A stretch of 14,530 nucleotides of DNA, from assembly GCA_002314805.1 (NCBI GenBank), contig DCHJ01000095.1, positions 7,392 to 21,921 on the forward strand, written 5' to 3'. The notes beneath the pieces were generated by a model. It saw only the letters and a list, made by a program, of their open reading frames with translations, did not search any database and was not told the origin of the DNA. The position numbers and the translations under genes were made by a program. Of this stretch, positions 1 through 6,309 are shown in pieces (within the stretch, counting starts at the first letter, position 1; every line of letters starts with the position of its first letter). This stretch comes from Lachnospiraceae bacterium UBA1755 (GTDB taxonomy: Bacteria; Bacillota; Clostridia; Lachnospirales; Lachnospiraceae).

Positions 1-2
1 CC

Positions 3-467
3 GGCATACAATCCGTCGCCGCCGGGTCAGTTTCCGTGCAGCCCCCCGCGGCACATTATAAATACGAGGGCACCATCGAGATGCCAGTGCCGGAAAAGAC
101 AGCATACTGCGACAGCCACCCGGTGATATTCCTGCCCGGCATCGCGCATATGATAATGCCTGCAGACCGATTTACCCGCCGCCAGACCGAAAATAACATC
201 CGCGATTATGCAGCACGATTTGATGCGGAAGCCTTCGGCATACTGCTATGGGATGAGGCAAAGCAGTTCATGACCCCCTGCGTGTACGTGAAGGGCAGTG
301 ATACCGTCATCTGGGAAAACGGATGTGCTACCGGTTCTACCTGTATCGGATGGTACCGATATCAGGAAATGGGAGAAAAAAACACGCAAGTCGGCCAACC
401 CGGAGGTATGATCAGATTGCAGATCATGGCCGGCAGGCCTTATCTGACAGGTATGGTCGTGATATAA
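3..467 (+). CDS. DapF-like epimerase/racemase, C-terminal part (5' end outside window)
   Basis: The reading frame is open to the left edge of the window, so the GTG at 36 is not a real start and the N-terminal half is missing. The visible part matches the C-terminal domain of the diaminopimelate epimerase fold. The codons from about 318 give ENGCATGSTC, which corresponds to the DapF motif around the second catalytic cysteine (TGT at 324-326). QPGGMIRLQI followed by GRPYLTGMVVI matches the closing PGG...LTGPA strands of that family. DapF-type enzymes invert an alpha-carbon using two cysteines; the partner cysteine would lie upstream. The sequence is diverged from ordinary DapF, so an amino-acid racemase such as a CntK-type histidine racemase is equally possible. 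The real substrate cannot be told from this half. No terminator is visible after the stop. A deleted second copy of the 3' end lies at 4063-4186. Confidence 0.72.
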   Translation, partial: GIQSVAAGSVSVQPPAAHYKYEGTIEMPVPEKTAYCDSHPVIFLPGIAHMIMPADRFTRRQTENNIRDYAARFDAEAFGILLWDEAKQFMTPCVYVKGSDTVIWENGCATGSTCIGWYRYQEMGEKNTQVGQPGGMIRLQIMAGRPYLTGMVVI

Positions 468-571
468 ATGTTTTTCGTCGGATAATTCAGGAACCGATGA
501 TTAGAGGGTAGTTTATCACTGTACTTTCGGGCGAGACCTTGATTATTATGTATTAGCGAAGATACAGAGTG
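71..571 (+). repeat. Direct-repeat copy A (epimerase 3' end plus downstream DNA)
   Basis: Two parts of this stretch recur in the same orientation at 4047-4290. Positions 87-166 match 4063-4142 with three differences in 80 bp. Positions 418-571 match 4137-4290 at constant offset with more differences. The 251 bp between the two parts are absent from the other copy. The similarity runs about 100 bp past the epimerase stop codon, including a nearly invariant block at 480-509. It fades near 571, just before the 68-bp repeats. This copy retains the intact reading frame and is probably the parent. Confidence 0.85.
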
Positions 572-578
572 AAATTTA

Positions 579-731
579 CATGCGCACCCGCGCATGCGAA
601 GGCGCCGGTCCGGTCATGAGACAAGTACATACAGCCGTGCAATCATCATGCGCACCCGCGCATGCGAAGGCGCCGGTCCGGTCATGAGACAAGTACATAC
701 AGCCGTGCAATCACCATGCGCACCCGCGCTT
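579..731 (+). repeat. 68-bp tandem direct repeat, two full units plus a partial third
   Basis: Units lie at 579-646 and 647-714 and differ only at the last base (T646 versus C714). A third unit begins at 715 and diverges after about 15 bp. Each full unit starts with a perfect inverted repeat, CATGCGC-ACCC-GCGCATG (579-596 and 647-664), able to form a 7-bp GC-rich stem with a 4-nt loop. The third copy keeps only the inner GCGC pair. GGCGCC and CCGGTCCGG tracts follow the hairpin. The units are contiguous with no spacers, so this is not a CRISPR array. The 68-bp period is not a multiple of three, so it is unlikely to be coding. The array occupies most of the 319-bp gap between the epimerase-like gene and the SEC-C gene, directly upstream of the latter's ribosome binding sites. 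It could therefore sit in that gene's 5' untranslated region. Confidence 0.93.
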
Positions 732-786
732 ACGGACGCACCCGGCAAAGGGGAGAGACATGGCCTGTTACGAAGGGAGAGCTATC

Positions 787-1995
787 ATGATAACTTTAAA
801 AGAAAAATTAATGCTGCGTAAAAAGAATGCGCTCACAGAGTATGCCAAATTGCTTGGGATAAGAAAAGTGTCTGCTCTTAACAAAGCGGCTTTGGCAGAG
901 AAGATCTGTGAAGTCTTTCTGGACAAGGATCAGTTGTTCTATCGGCTGTCCATCCTTGATGATCATGAAATGATGCTTTTCAGAGCGGCTATATCTGCGC
1001 CGATCCCTATGAGTGAAAAAAATTATGCAGGACTTATGAGACTCAATATGATGGACCTTGCGATCATCTATGAAGATGGATGTGCACGCGTGCTCGAGGA
1101 TGTTGCCCGGGCATATCAGGAGATAGATGAGTCAAAGCTTGATCCGTACAGAAAAAAAGCCTCCTGGGTATACAGGTGCCTCCACTGGTGTGAAAACATG
1201 TATGGGGTTTTCCCGGTTGATATTTTTGTGGATGTCATCAACAGCAAAAGGGGGATGAAGGTCACTGCAGCAGAAGCTGTTGATATCTTCGACCGGTTTC
1301 CAAATACAGAGGTCTTATCATTCCTGTACGAGAACTTGTTTATCGCAATTATCTATGTTGTGGATATAGAAGCATTTGAAGAGCTCCGCAGAAAGCAGGC
1401 TGACAAGGATTACTACATCCCGGGCTGCTTTGAAATAGAAGAACTCTATGATACAGATACTTTGATCACGGATAAGGCTTATCAGGAGCTTAAAGCATTC
1501 CTTATAAAGAAGATCGGCTGGGACGAAGAAAGAACGGAATACACCCTTCTTGATATGTGGCTTGCGAACGCTTATGATGGCGATTTTCACGATACACTTG
1601 AAGGCTTAATGGAAGAGATCGTCTTTAAAAATGAGAAACAGGCAGAAACAGCTATTAACCTTTTCATGAATGCCCTCAACAATACGCGGATGCTGCAGAA
1701 CCGGGGACACAAGCCTATAGAGATTATAAGAAAAAAGCCTTTCGGTCCCGGGAATATGCCTACCATCGTACCGGTAAGCAGCATGGCAGCCGAGATGCTT
1801 TCTCAGGCAGCTCCCGATATCCGAAAGATGGGATTTGGTCTGGATCTTGAAGCTAATGCCGATATCATGACGGTCACTCAGGGATCAGGAGATGATAAGA
1901 CAATAACACAAAAGAAGATCTATCCTAATGATCCGTGTCCCTGCGGCTCGGGTAAGAAATATAAAAAATGCTGCGGCAGGAACAGAACAGACTAA
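787..1995 (+). CDS. SEC-C motif protein with Rho-N/SAP-like N-terminus
   Basis: This encodes a predicted cytoplasmic protein of 402 residues. The N-terminus (about residues 15-47) reads LTEYAKLLGIRKVSALNKAA and resembles the small helical Rho-N/SAP-like fold that often binds nucleic acid. The middle 300 residues are helical and unassigned. The C-terminus carries a complete SEC-C zinc motif, PCPCGSGKKYKKCC, with Cys384, Cys386, Cys395 and Cys396. SEC-C also occurs at the end of SecA, where it binds zinc and contacts SecB or ribosomes. In stand-alone proteins its role is mostly unknown, so no reaction is proposed. I chose ATG 787 because AAGGGAG at 773-779 sits 7 nt upstream. An in-frame ATG at 760 also has AAGGGGAG close before it (4-nt spacing) and would add nine residues. 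The 225 bp after the gene show no clear terminator. Confidence 0.8.
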   Translation: MITLKEKLMLRKKNALTEYAKLLGIRKVSALNKAALAEKICEVFLDKDQLFYRLSILDDHEMMLFRAAISAPIPMSEKNYAGLMRLNMMDLAIIYEDGCARVLEDVARAYQEIDESKLDPYRKKASWVYRCLHWCENMYGVFPVDIFVDVINSKRGMKVTAAEAVDIFDRFPNTEVLSFLYENLFIAIIYVVDIEAFEELRRKQADKDYYIPGCFEIEELYDTDTLITDKAYQELKAFLIKKIGWDEERTEYTLLDMWLANAYDGDFHDTLEGLMEEIVFKNEKQAETAINLFMNALNNTRMLQNRGHKPIEIIRKKPFGPGNMPTIVPVSSMAAEMLSQAAPDIRKMGFGLDLEANADIMTVTQGSGDDKTITQKKIYPNDPCPCGSGKKYKKCCGRNRTD

Positions 1996-2220
1996 TGAGA
2001 TCCGGATAGATGGGTCAGTCCTTGTCCACCACGGGGATTTGTTATTGCAAGTCAGGAAATATGTAAAGGAACCCGTGCGAGTCATTTGTATACACCTGGT
2101 TATTTATCTCAGGTTTTAAAGTTAAAAAGAGCGCATTGTAAGCGCACCGTTTTCATCATAGGTGACACAGATACTCACGATCCACAGGTAGTAATCATGC
2201 GCTGAAGCAGGGGGATAAAG

Positions 2221-4023
2221 ATGATTCTGAAAAAAGTAACAGTATTTTCTTTGGTATTGATATTGCTGCTATCATTAACAGCCTGCAAAAAACAGGCTCA
2301 GAAGGTGGAAGCCACTGCAGGAGAAACCGTGCAGCAGACTGCTGCAGGGGAGCAGACTGTGGACGCTCAGCAGGAAGAATACTACGAAGAAAATGACGAA
2401 GAATATGAAGAAGAGTATGAAGAAGAGTATGAAGAAGAGGAGTATTTGTCAGATGATGAACTCTATGAATTACTTCTCGATAATCTGAATACTTCTATGA
2501 TTTACGGAGGCGATGGAACGAGGGCTCCGTATCGCGAGATCGATTATGATGCATATCCGGAAAAATACGATTTGAGGGAATGCGGGGTAGTCACACCGGT
2601 AAAGAATCAGTCTCCCTGGGGTACCTGCTGGGCGTTCGGAACCATTGCTGCCTGTGAGACCAGTATACTGTCGGAAATGCAGACTTCCTATAAGGAGACT
2701 CCGCTGGATCTTTCGGAGCACCATCTTGCATGGTTTGCCAATATGAATCTGGAGGATAATTCTTCTCAGAACGGGGAGGGAGTCTGGCACGATTTCGAAT
2801 GGACTGATCTCGAAGGCGGATTTCCATATACGGCGACTTCACTTCTGGCATCCGGTACAGGAGTCGCGCTGGAGGAGGACTTCCCTTACCGAGGTAAAAA
2901 GGGAATAAATGACGGCAATATGTATACGGTGGATGGCGACTGGACGATTGATTCGAAAGACAGGTTTATCCAGAACTATGAACTTGAGGAAAGCAGGATA
3001 CTTCCGACAACTGTTATGTGCAGCTGGGAAGGAGATTATCTGGGCTTTGATGAGATTGCAGAATATGATATCAAGGACGAACTCCTCGCCGGCAGAGGTG
3101 TTTCGGTATCATATTATGTAGATGAAATGGGCAGATCTTACACAGAGGATACCTGTGCGAAGTATTGCTGTGAGCTTGAAAGCGGAAATCACAACTGCTG
3201 TATTGTCGGATGGGATGATACTTTCGGCCGGGATAACTTTGATTCCTATTCCAAAGACGGAAAGGCAGAGAAACCGGAGGGAGACGGTGCCTGGATCGTA
3301 AAAAACAGCTGGGGAGCTGAGACGGAAAGCTTTCCGAATGACGGGGATTTCGGAATCCGAAATAAAAAGGGACAGAGCACAGGATATTTTTATCTCTCAT
3401 ATTATGATAAATCGATCGGTGACCTTGTTTCTTTTGATTTCCTGGTAGATGGCAGTGATGAAAGCTATTATATTGTCGATCAGTATGATTACCTGCAGAC
3501 CAATGTGCCCAAAAGCTCTTATTCAGAAGAAATGATCATTATGGCAAATGAATTTGAGGCAGCGGAGGATGAAGTGCTGCGCTGTATCTCTCTGGAGTCA
3601 GGAGCACCGGGAGTATATATCTATTATGATGTCTATAAGGTCACAGATCCCGGAAAAGGACCGGACAGTGCAACACTCTGGACCTCAGGGGAAATGGACT
3701 GCCGCTATGCGGGATTTCATAGGATCGATCTGGATAAACCGCTGAAACTGAAAACCGGAGATCATTATCTGATAAGCTTTTACCAGATAACTGACATGGA
3801 AGAAAAAGAGGTGTATCTCGTGAGCTTCCACAACGAGACCAACCAAAGCGGCGCGGATTATTATGTGAAGGGAATCGTCAATCCGGGTGAGAGCTGGATT
3901 TATTTTGAAGAGCTTCAGCAGTGGGTCGACTGGTACGACCTTGTGGAGCTTTATCATCAAATGGATGAAAGTACGCAGATCGACAACTTTTCTATAAAAG
4001 GATTTGCGGACCCGGTGCACTGA
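2221..4023 (+). CDS. Secreted papain-family (C1) cysteine protease lipoprotein
   Basis: This 600-residue protein begins with a lipoprotein signal: KK, a hydrophobic stretch (residues 6-20) and the lipobox LTAC with Cys22, so the mature protein should be lipid-anchored outside the membrane. Residues 52-80 form a Glu/Tyr-rich stalk. The C1 peptidase domain covers roughly residues 105-400 with all expected active-site residues: Gln130 (KNQSPWGTCWAF), nucleophile Cys136, His324 (SGNHNCCIVGW) and Asn362 (WIVKNSWG). The last 200 residues are beta-rich and correspond to the lectin-like domain often found after bacterial C1 peptidases; this last assignment is from family knowledge. There is no obvious separate inhibitory propeptide. 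AGGGGGA at 2209-2215 lies 5 nt before the ATG. It probably cleaves external proteins or peptides; the substrate is unknown. It lies inside the repeat-bracketed segment together with the SEC-C gene. Confidence 0.93.
   Translation: MILKKVTVFSLVLILLLSLTACKKQAQKVEATAGETVQQTAAGEQTVDAQQEEYYEENDEEYEEEYEEEYEEEEYLSDDELYELLLDNLNTSMIYGGDGTRAPYREIDYDAYPEKYDLRECGVVTPVKNQSPWGTCWAFGTIAACETSILSEMQTSYKETPLDLSEHHLAWFANMNLEDNSSQNGEGVWHDFEWTDLEGGFPYTATSLLASGTGVALEEDFPYRGKKGINDGNMYTVDGDWTIDSKDRFIQNYELEESRILPTTVMCSWEGDYLGFDEIAEYDIKDELLAGRGVSVSYYVDEMGRSYTEDTCAKYCCELESGNHNCCIVGWDDTFGRDNFDSYSKDGKAEKPEGDGAWIVKNSWGAETESFPNDGDFGIRNKKGQSTGYFYLSYYDKSIGDLVSFDFLVDGSDESYYIVDQYDYLQTNVPKSSYSEEMIIMANEFEAAEDEVLRCISLESGAPGVYIYYDVYKVTDPGKGPDSATLWTSGEMDCRYAGFHRIDLDKPLKLKTGDHYLISFYQITDMEEKEVYLVSFHNETNQSGADYYVKGIVNPGESWIYFEELQQWVDWYDLVELYHQMDESTQIDNFSIKGFADPVH
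2395..2445 (+). repeat. 12-bp in-frame tandem repeat encoding the acidic stalk
   Basis: Four consecutive units close to GAAGAAGAGTAT (2395, 2407, 2419, 2431; the last extended by one GAG codon) encode DEEY, EEEY, EEEY and EEEEY. The array is in frame with the lipoprotein protease. It sits between the lipid anchor and the catalytic domain, so its unit number could vary between strains without breaking the gene. Confidence 0.85.
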
Positions 4024-4062
4024 CACAAGCAATAGTTTGGCATCTCCATCGATATATCGTCC

Positions 4063-4186
4063 GTGCCGGAAAAGACAGCATGCTGCGACAGTCATCCGGT
4101 GATATTCCTGCCCGGCATCGCGCATATGATAATGCCTGCAGATCATGGCCCGCAGACCGTATCTGACAGGTACGGCCGTGATATAA
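4063..4186 (+). pseudogene. Remnant of the DapF-like gene with a 257-bp internal deletion
   Basis: The first 80 bp (4063-4142) match 87-166 with three differences, two of them silent in the epimerase frame. The remainder (4137-4186) matches 418-467 including the position of the TAA stop. The join falls within TGCAGA, a hexamer present in copy A at both 161-166 and 418-423. One hexamer and the 251 bp between them are gone. Since 257 is not divisible by three, the frame after the join is shifted. The catalytic-cysteine segment is lost and no start signal precedes the fragment, so it cannot make an enzyme. The lesion indicates slippage or recombination between short direct repeats. Confidence 0.82.
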
Positions 4187-4266
4187 ACACCTGCCGCCGG
4201 ATAATTCAGGAACCGATGATCAGAGGGTGATCCACCACATCGTTTTCGGGTGAAAACTTGATTTTT

Positions 4267-4284
4267 ATGTATTTGTGAATACAT
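4267..4284. promoter_or_regulatory. 18-bp palindrome, candidate operator
   Basis: ATGTATT-TGTG-AATACAT is a perfect 7-bp inverted repeat with a 4-bp centre. It covers the likely -35 box of the DUF4145 gene promoter, the position expected of a repressor site. The equivalent place in copy A (549-566) keeps only TGTAT...ATACA with a longer centre. The regulator is unknown. Confidence 0.45.
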
Positions 4285-4300
4285 CAGTTCATGGTACAAT
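4273..4300 (+). promoter_or_regulatory. Promoter for the DUF4145-SH3 / DUF1461 operon
   Basis: A -35-like TTGTGA (4273-4278) is followed after 16 bp by a -10-like TACAAT (4295-4300). Transcription would start near 4307, and the gene's ribosome binding site AGGAGGT follows at 4318-4324. The boxes match the sigma-70/sigma-A consensus in four of six and five of six bases by eye. Confidence 0.5.
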
Positions 4301-4330
4301 TAAAAAAACAGATTTTCAGGAGGTAAACAC

Positions 4331-5347
4331 ATGGCAGAAGTGATGAACATATGGGAAGCTATACGTGACGGCGCCAACGATGTCGAGCGTCTGATCGGGC
4401 AGAAGCAGTACAACCTTGCGATGGTCAAAGCCCGCCAGACCCTGGAAATCATGGTCCGCGCCCTGGCAGAGAACAATGGGATCCAGGTGACCGATATGGC
4501 AGCGACCATTGATGAACTCTCCAGATACAGGATCATCTCATCGACAACTGCCGAGCATTATCATAAGATACGCATGATCGGCAATAAGGCAGCCCATGAA
4601 GGCGACGAGAATCCGTCAGGCGCCAACACAGCCTATCATCTGCTGAGCCAGGAGCTGTATACCTTTGCCAAGGACTTCTCCTCAGGCAGCAGCACCATCA
4701 GGCGAGCCCGCACAGGCACCGGATATTCAGACACAGGCGCACGCAGCGGAGCATCCTCAACCCGCGGAGGCAGCAATGGCACAGGCAGTACAAGACCTGC
4801 CCGCAGCCGCGAGATCGATGAACACAGCGTCCGCCGTGTAAGCCACCGCACCTCAAGGAAGAGCAGCATCACTCCGGAACTGATATTCAAGGTGATGATA
4901 CCGATACTCGTGCTGGTTCTGATCTTTGGTATAGTTGCACTCGTCAAGAAGAAAGATACCGAAAAGGAAGTGGAGACCGAGCAGCAGCTCCAGATCGTGG
5001 TAGAGACCACAGCGCCCGAGACCGAGCCGGTCACAACAGTACCCGAGACCGAACCCGAGACCGTGACGGTCTACACCGTCAACACAGCCGTCCTCAACGT
5101 GCGTTCACAGCCGACCAAGGACAGCGAAAAGCTGGGTCAGGTGCACGAGGGCGAGACCCTGTCATTTATCTCCGACTATGACAGCGAATGGGCACTCATC
5201 AATTACAATGACCAGGAGGGCTACGTCAACAAGCAGTACGTCAATGCACGCAGTATGGATCTGGCGCAGTTTGCAGCAGAGGCTGCGGCAGCTGAAGCAG
5301 AAGGAGATGCGGGTGCGCAGGGCGGGGAGGCTGCAGATGCGCAGTAA
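4331..5347 (+). CDS. DUF4145-like protein with one membrane span and an outer SH3 domain
   Basis: This 338-residue protein has three parts. Residues 1-117 are helical and resemble DUF4145 (HEPN-related), with the characteristic IRMIGNKAAHEG at about 80-91. Residues 118-180 are a Gly/Ser/Arg-rich linker. Residues 185-205 form one membrane helix. After an acidic, Thr/Pro/Glu-rich spacer (about 210-246), residues 248-304 match a bacterial SH3 domain (AVLNVRSQPTKDSEKLG, then WALINYNDQEGYVNKQYV). The end is Ala/Glu-rich. The likely layout is DUF4145 inside and SH3 outside, where such domains bind wall peptides or glycans. Function is unknown; a wall-contact sensor is a reasonable guess. The start is supported by AGGAGGT 6 nt before the ATG. 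The stop lies inside the next gene (11-bp overlap), so the two are probably co-translated. Confidence 0.85.
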   Translation: MAEVMNIWEAIRDGANDVERLIGQKQYNLAMVKARQTLEIMVRALAENNGIQVTDMAATIDELSRYRIISSTTAEHYHKIRMIGNKAAHEGDENPSGANTAYHLLSQELYTFAKDFSSGSSTIRRARTGTGYSDTGARSGASSTRGGSNGTGSTRPARSREIDEHSVRRVSHRTSRKSSITPELIFKVMIPILVLVLIFGIVALVKKKDTEKEVETEQQLQIVVETTAPETEPVTTVPETEPETVTVYTVNTAVLNVRSQPTKDSEKLGQVHEGETLSFISDYDSEWALINYNDQEGYVNKQYVNARSMDLAQFAAEAAAAEAEGDAGAQGGEAADAQ

Positions 5348-6110
5348 AAAAATCATAGGGATCATCCTGGGTATCCTCTTTTCCTTTGCACTGATAACTG
5401 CCATATTCTTTACAAGCATGGATATCGTGATCTACGGCAACATGCCGGGGAGCTTTGTGGACGAATGCATCAGGTATGATGTCCTCGGGGACGTGGGGAT
5501 CACGGAAGAAGAACTTGCAGACGTCTCAGAAGAAATGTTTGAATATCTGCGGGGCGGCAGGGACAGCCTTGCAGATATCACTGCCACGATACACGGACAG
5601 CCGGATACCCCGTTTTTTAACGAAAAGGAATGCCTGCATATGGCTGACTGCCGGAAGCTTTTTCTGGCAGGCTACAGTCTGTGGAGATGGAGCGCCATAG
5701 CAGCTGGGACTATACTCATCATACTGCTGCTTATGTTCAGGAAAGAGCTCGGAGCAGCACTGCACTGTCTGGCAGCAGGACTCCTTGCAGGCGCAGGGAT
5801 CATGGCCGTGGCAGCCGGTACTCTCGCAATACTGGTTTCAAGGAATTTTGACAAGTACTTCACTATGTTTCACCTGATATTCTTTGACAACGATCTGTGG
5901 ATCCTTGACGTCAATACTGACAGGCTTCTCATGATCATGCCGACAGGATATTTCGTGGACTGTGTCACGCAGATCGGACTGATCTTCGGTATCAGCATAC
6001 TGGTGCTGCTGGCACTTGCGGCCGCCAGGCTGATTTACGAGAGAAAGAGTACACAAGGAGAGACAGAAAACCGGGAGGATACAGCTGTGACCACAGGGCT
6101 GCTGCAGTAA
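5337..6110 (+). CDS. TIGR01906/DUF1461-family integral membrane protein
   Basis: ATG 5337 is chosen because GGGGAGG (5324-5330) lies 6 nt upstream and the protein then begins MRSKKIIGIILGILFSFAL, a normal first membrane segment. The same frame is open further left but would only read through the DUF4145-SH3 gene. The product has 257 residues. It has an N-terminal membrane helix (about 5-27), an external region with MDIVIYGNMPGSF and a helical part, then three more hydrophobic segments (about 118-137, 142-166 and 217-238). This layout fits the uncharacterised TIGR01906/DUF1461 family. No enzymatic motif is apparent. Overlap with the previous gene suggests the two products work at the same membrane site. 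No terminator follows the stop; instead a degenerate repeat array begins. Confidence 0.8.
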   Translation: MRSKKIIGIILGILFSFALITAIFFTSMDIVIYGNMPGSFVDECIRYDVLGDVGITEEELADVSEEMFEYLRGGRDSLADITATIHGQPDTPFFNEKECLHMADCRKLFLAGYSLWRWSAIAAGTILIILLLMFRKELGAALHCLAAGLLAGAGIMAVAAGTLAILVSRNFDKYFTMFHLIFFDNDLWILDVNTDRLLMIMPTGYFVDCVTQIGLIFGISILVLLALAAARLIYERKSTQGETENREDTAVTTGLLQ

Positions 6111-6116
6111 GGCAGA

Positions 6117-6306
6117 CCGGACAGGAGAAAGCTTGGGCCCGGACGGGAGAGGAACTCAATGTCGGATGTGAGAGAGCTTTGGGCGGCACAGAAGAGCAGC
6201 CCTGACCGGATACGTGAGCAGCTTGAACTCGGACAGGAGAGAGGTCACGTTCATATATCCCCGGGATACAGCACGTCTGCAGACCGGACATGAGAGAACA
6301 GCCCGG
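6117..6306 (+). repeat. Degenerate 22-23-bp tandem repeat array
   Basis: A motif close to CCGGACAGGAGAGAGCTTG recurs in one orientation. Starts are at about 6117, 6139, 6162, 6183, 6206, 6229, 6261 and 6284, giving steps of 22, 23, 21, 23, 23, 32 and 23 bp. Copies at 6117, 6139, 6229 and 6284 are the best kept; those at 6183 and 6261 are weak. The array fills the gap between the DUF1461 gene and the D-Ala-D-Ala carboxypeptidase. The period is not a multiple of three, so coding is unlikely. Each unit contains a GGAGA-like purine run that resembles a ribosome binding site, but only the last is near a start codon and it is 28 nt away. Confidence 0.7.
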
Positions 6307-6309
6307 GTA

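Larger units (their letters stand above)
4047..4290 (+). repeat. Direct-repeat copy B (deleted second copy of 71-571)
   Basis: This is the same orientation as copy A. It includes the epimerase remnant (4063-4186) and about 100 bp of matching downstream DNA, with a nearly invariant block at 4199-4228 (29 of 30 bases as in 480-509). Similarity ends in the promoter region of the next gene. The rest of the 307-bp gap between the protease and the DUF4145 gene (4024-4046 and 4301-4317) shows nothing I recognise. Confidence 0.85.

Noticed and set aside
323..511. Alternative-frame peptide over the epimerase 3' end whose C-terminus is also readable in copy B (4141-4230)
   Set aside because: The shared readable frame follows from DNA duplication. 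The block is better explained as conserved noncoding DNA, and no ribosome binding site is present.
539..568. Promoter TTGATT...TACAGA upstream of the 68-bp repeats
   Set aside because: The -10 matches only three of six bases with an 18-bp gap, too weak to list as a feature, although a start here would put the repeats in the SEC-C leader.
579..731. CRISPR-like array from the 68-bp repeats
   Set aside because: The units are contiguous, with no unique spacers, and no cas gene is in the window.
594..821. Small plus-strand reading frame of 75 codons across the 68-bp repeats
   Set aside because: The 68-bp period shifts the frame at each unit, the frame overlaps the SEC-C gene, and the product resembles nothing known.
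1928..2119. Plus-strand frame of 63 codons overlapping the SEC-C gene end
   Set aside because: It overlaps the conserved SEC-C motif codons in another frame, with no start signal and no recognisable product.
2131..2150. GCGC...GCGC inverted repeat upstream of the protease gene
   Set aside because: Only four base pairs pair around a 7-nt centre; not distinguishable from chance.
3685..4299. Minus-strand frame of 204 codons at the end of the protease gene
   Set aside because: It is antisense to the conserved protease C-terminus and to copy B. No promoter or ribosome binding site, and the product has no recognisable domain.
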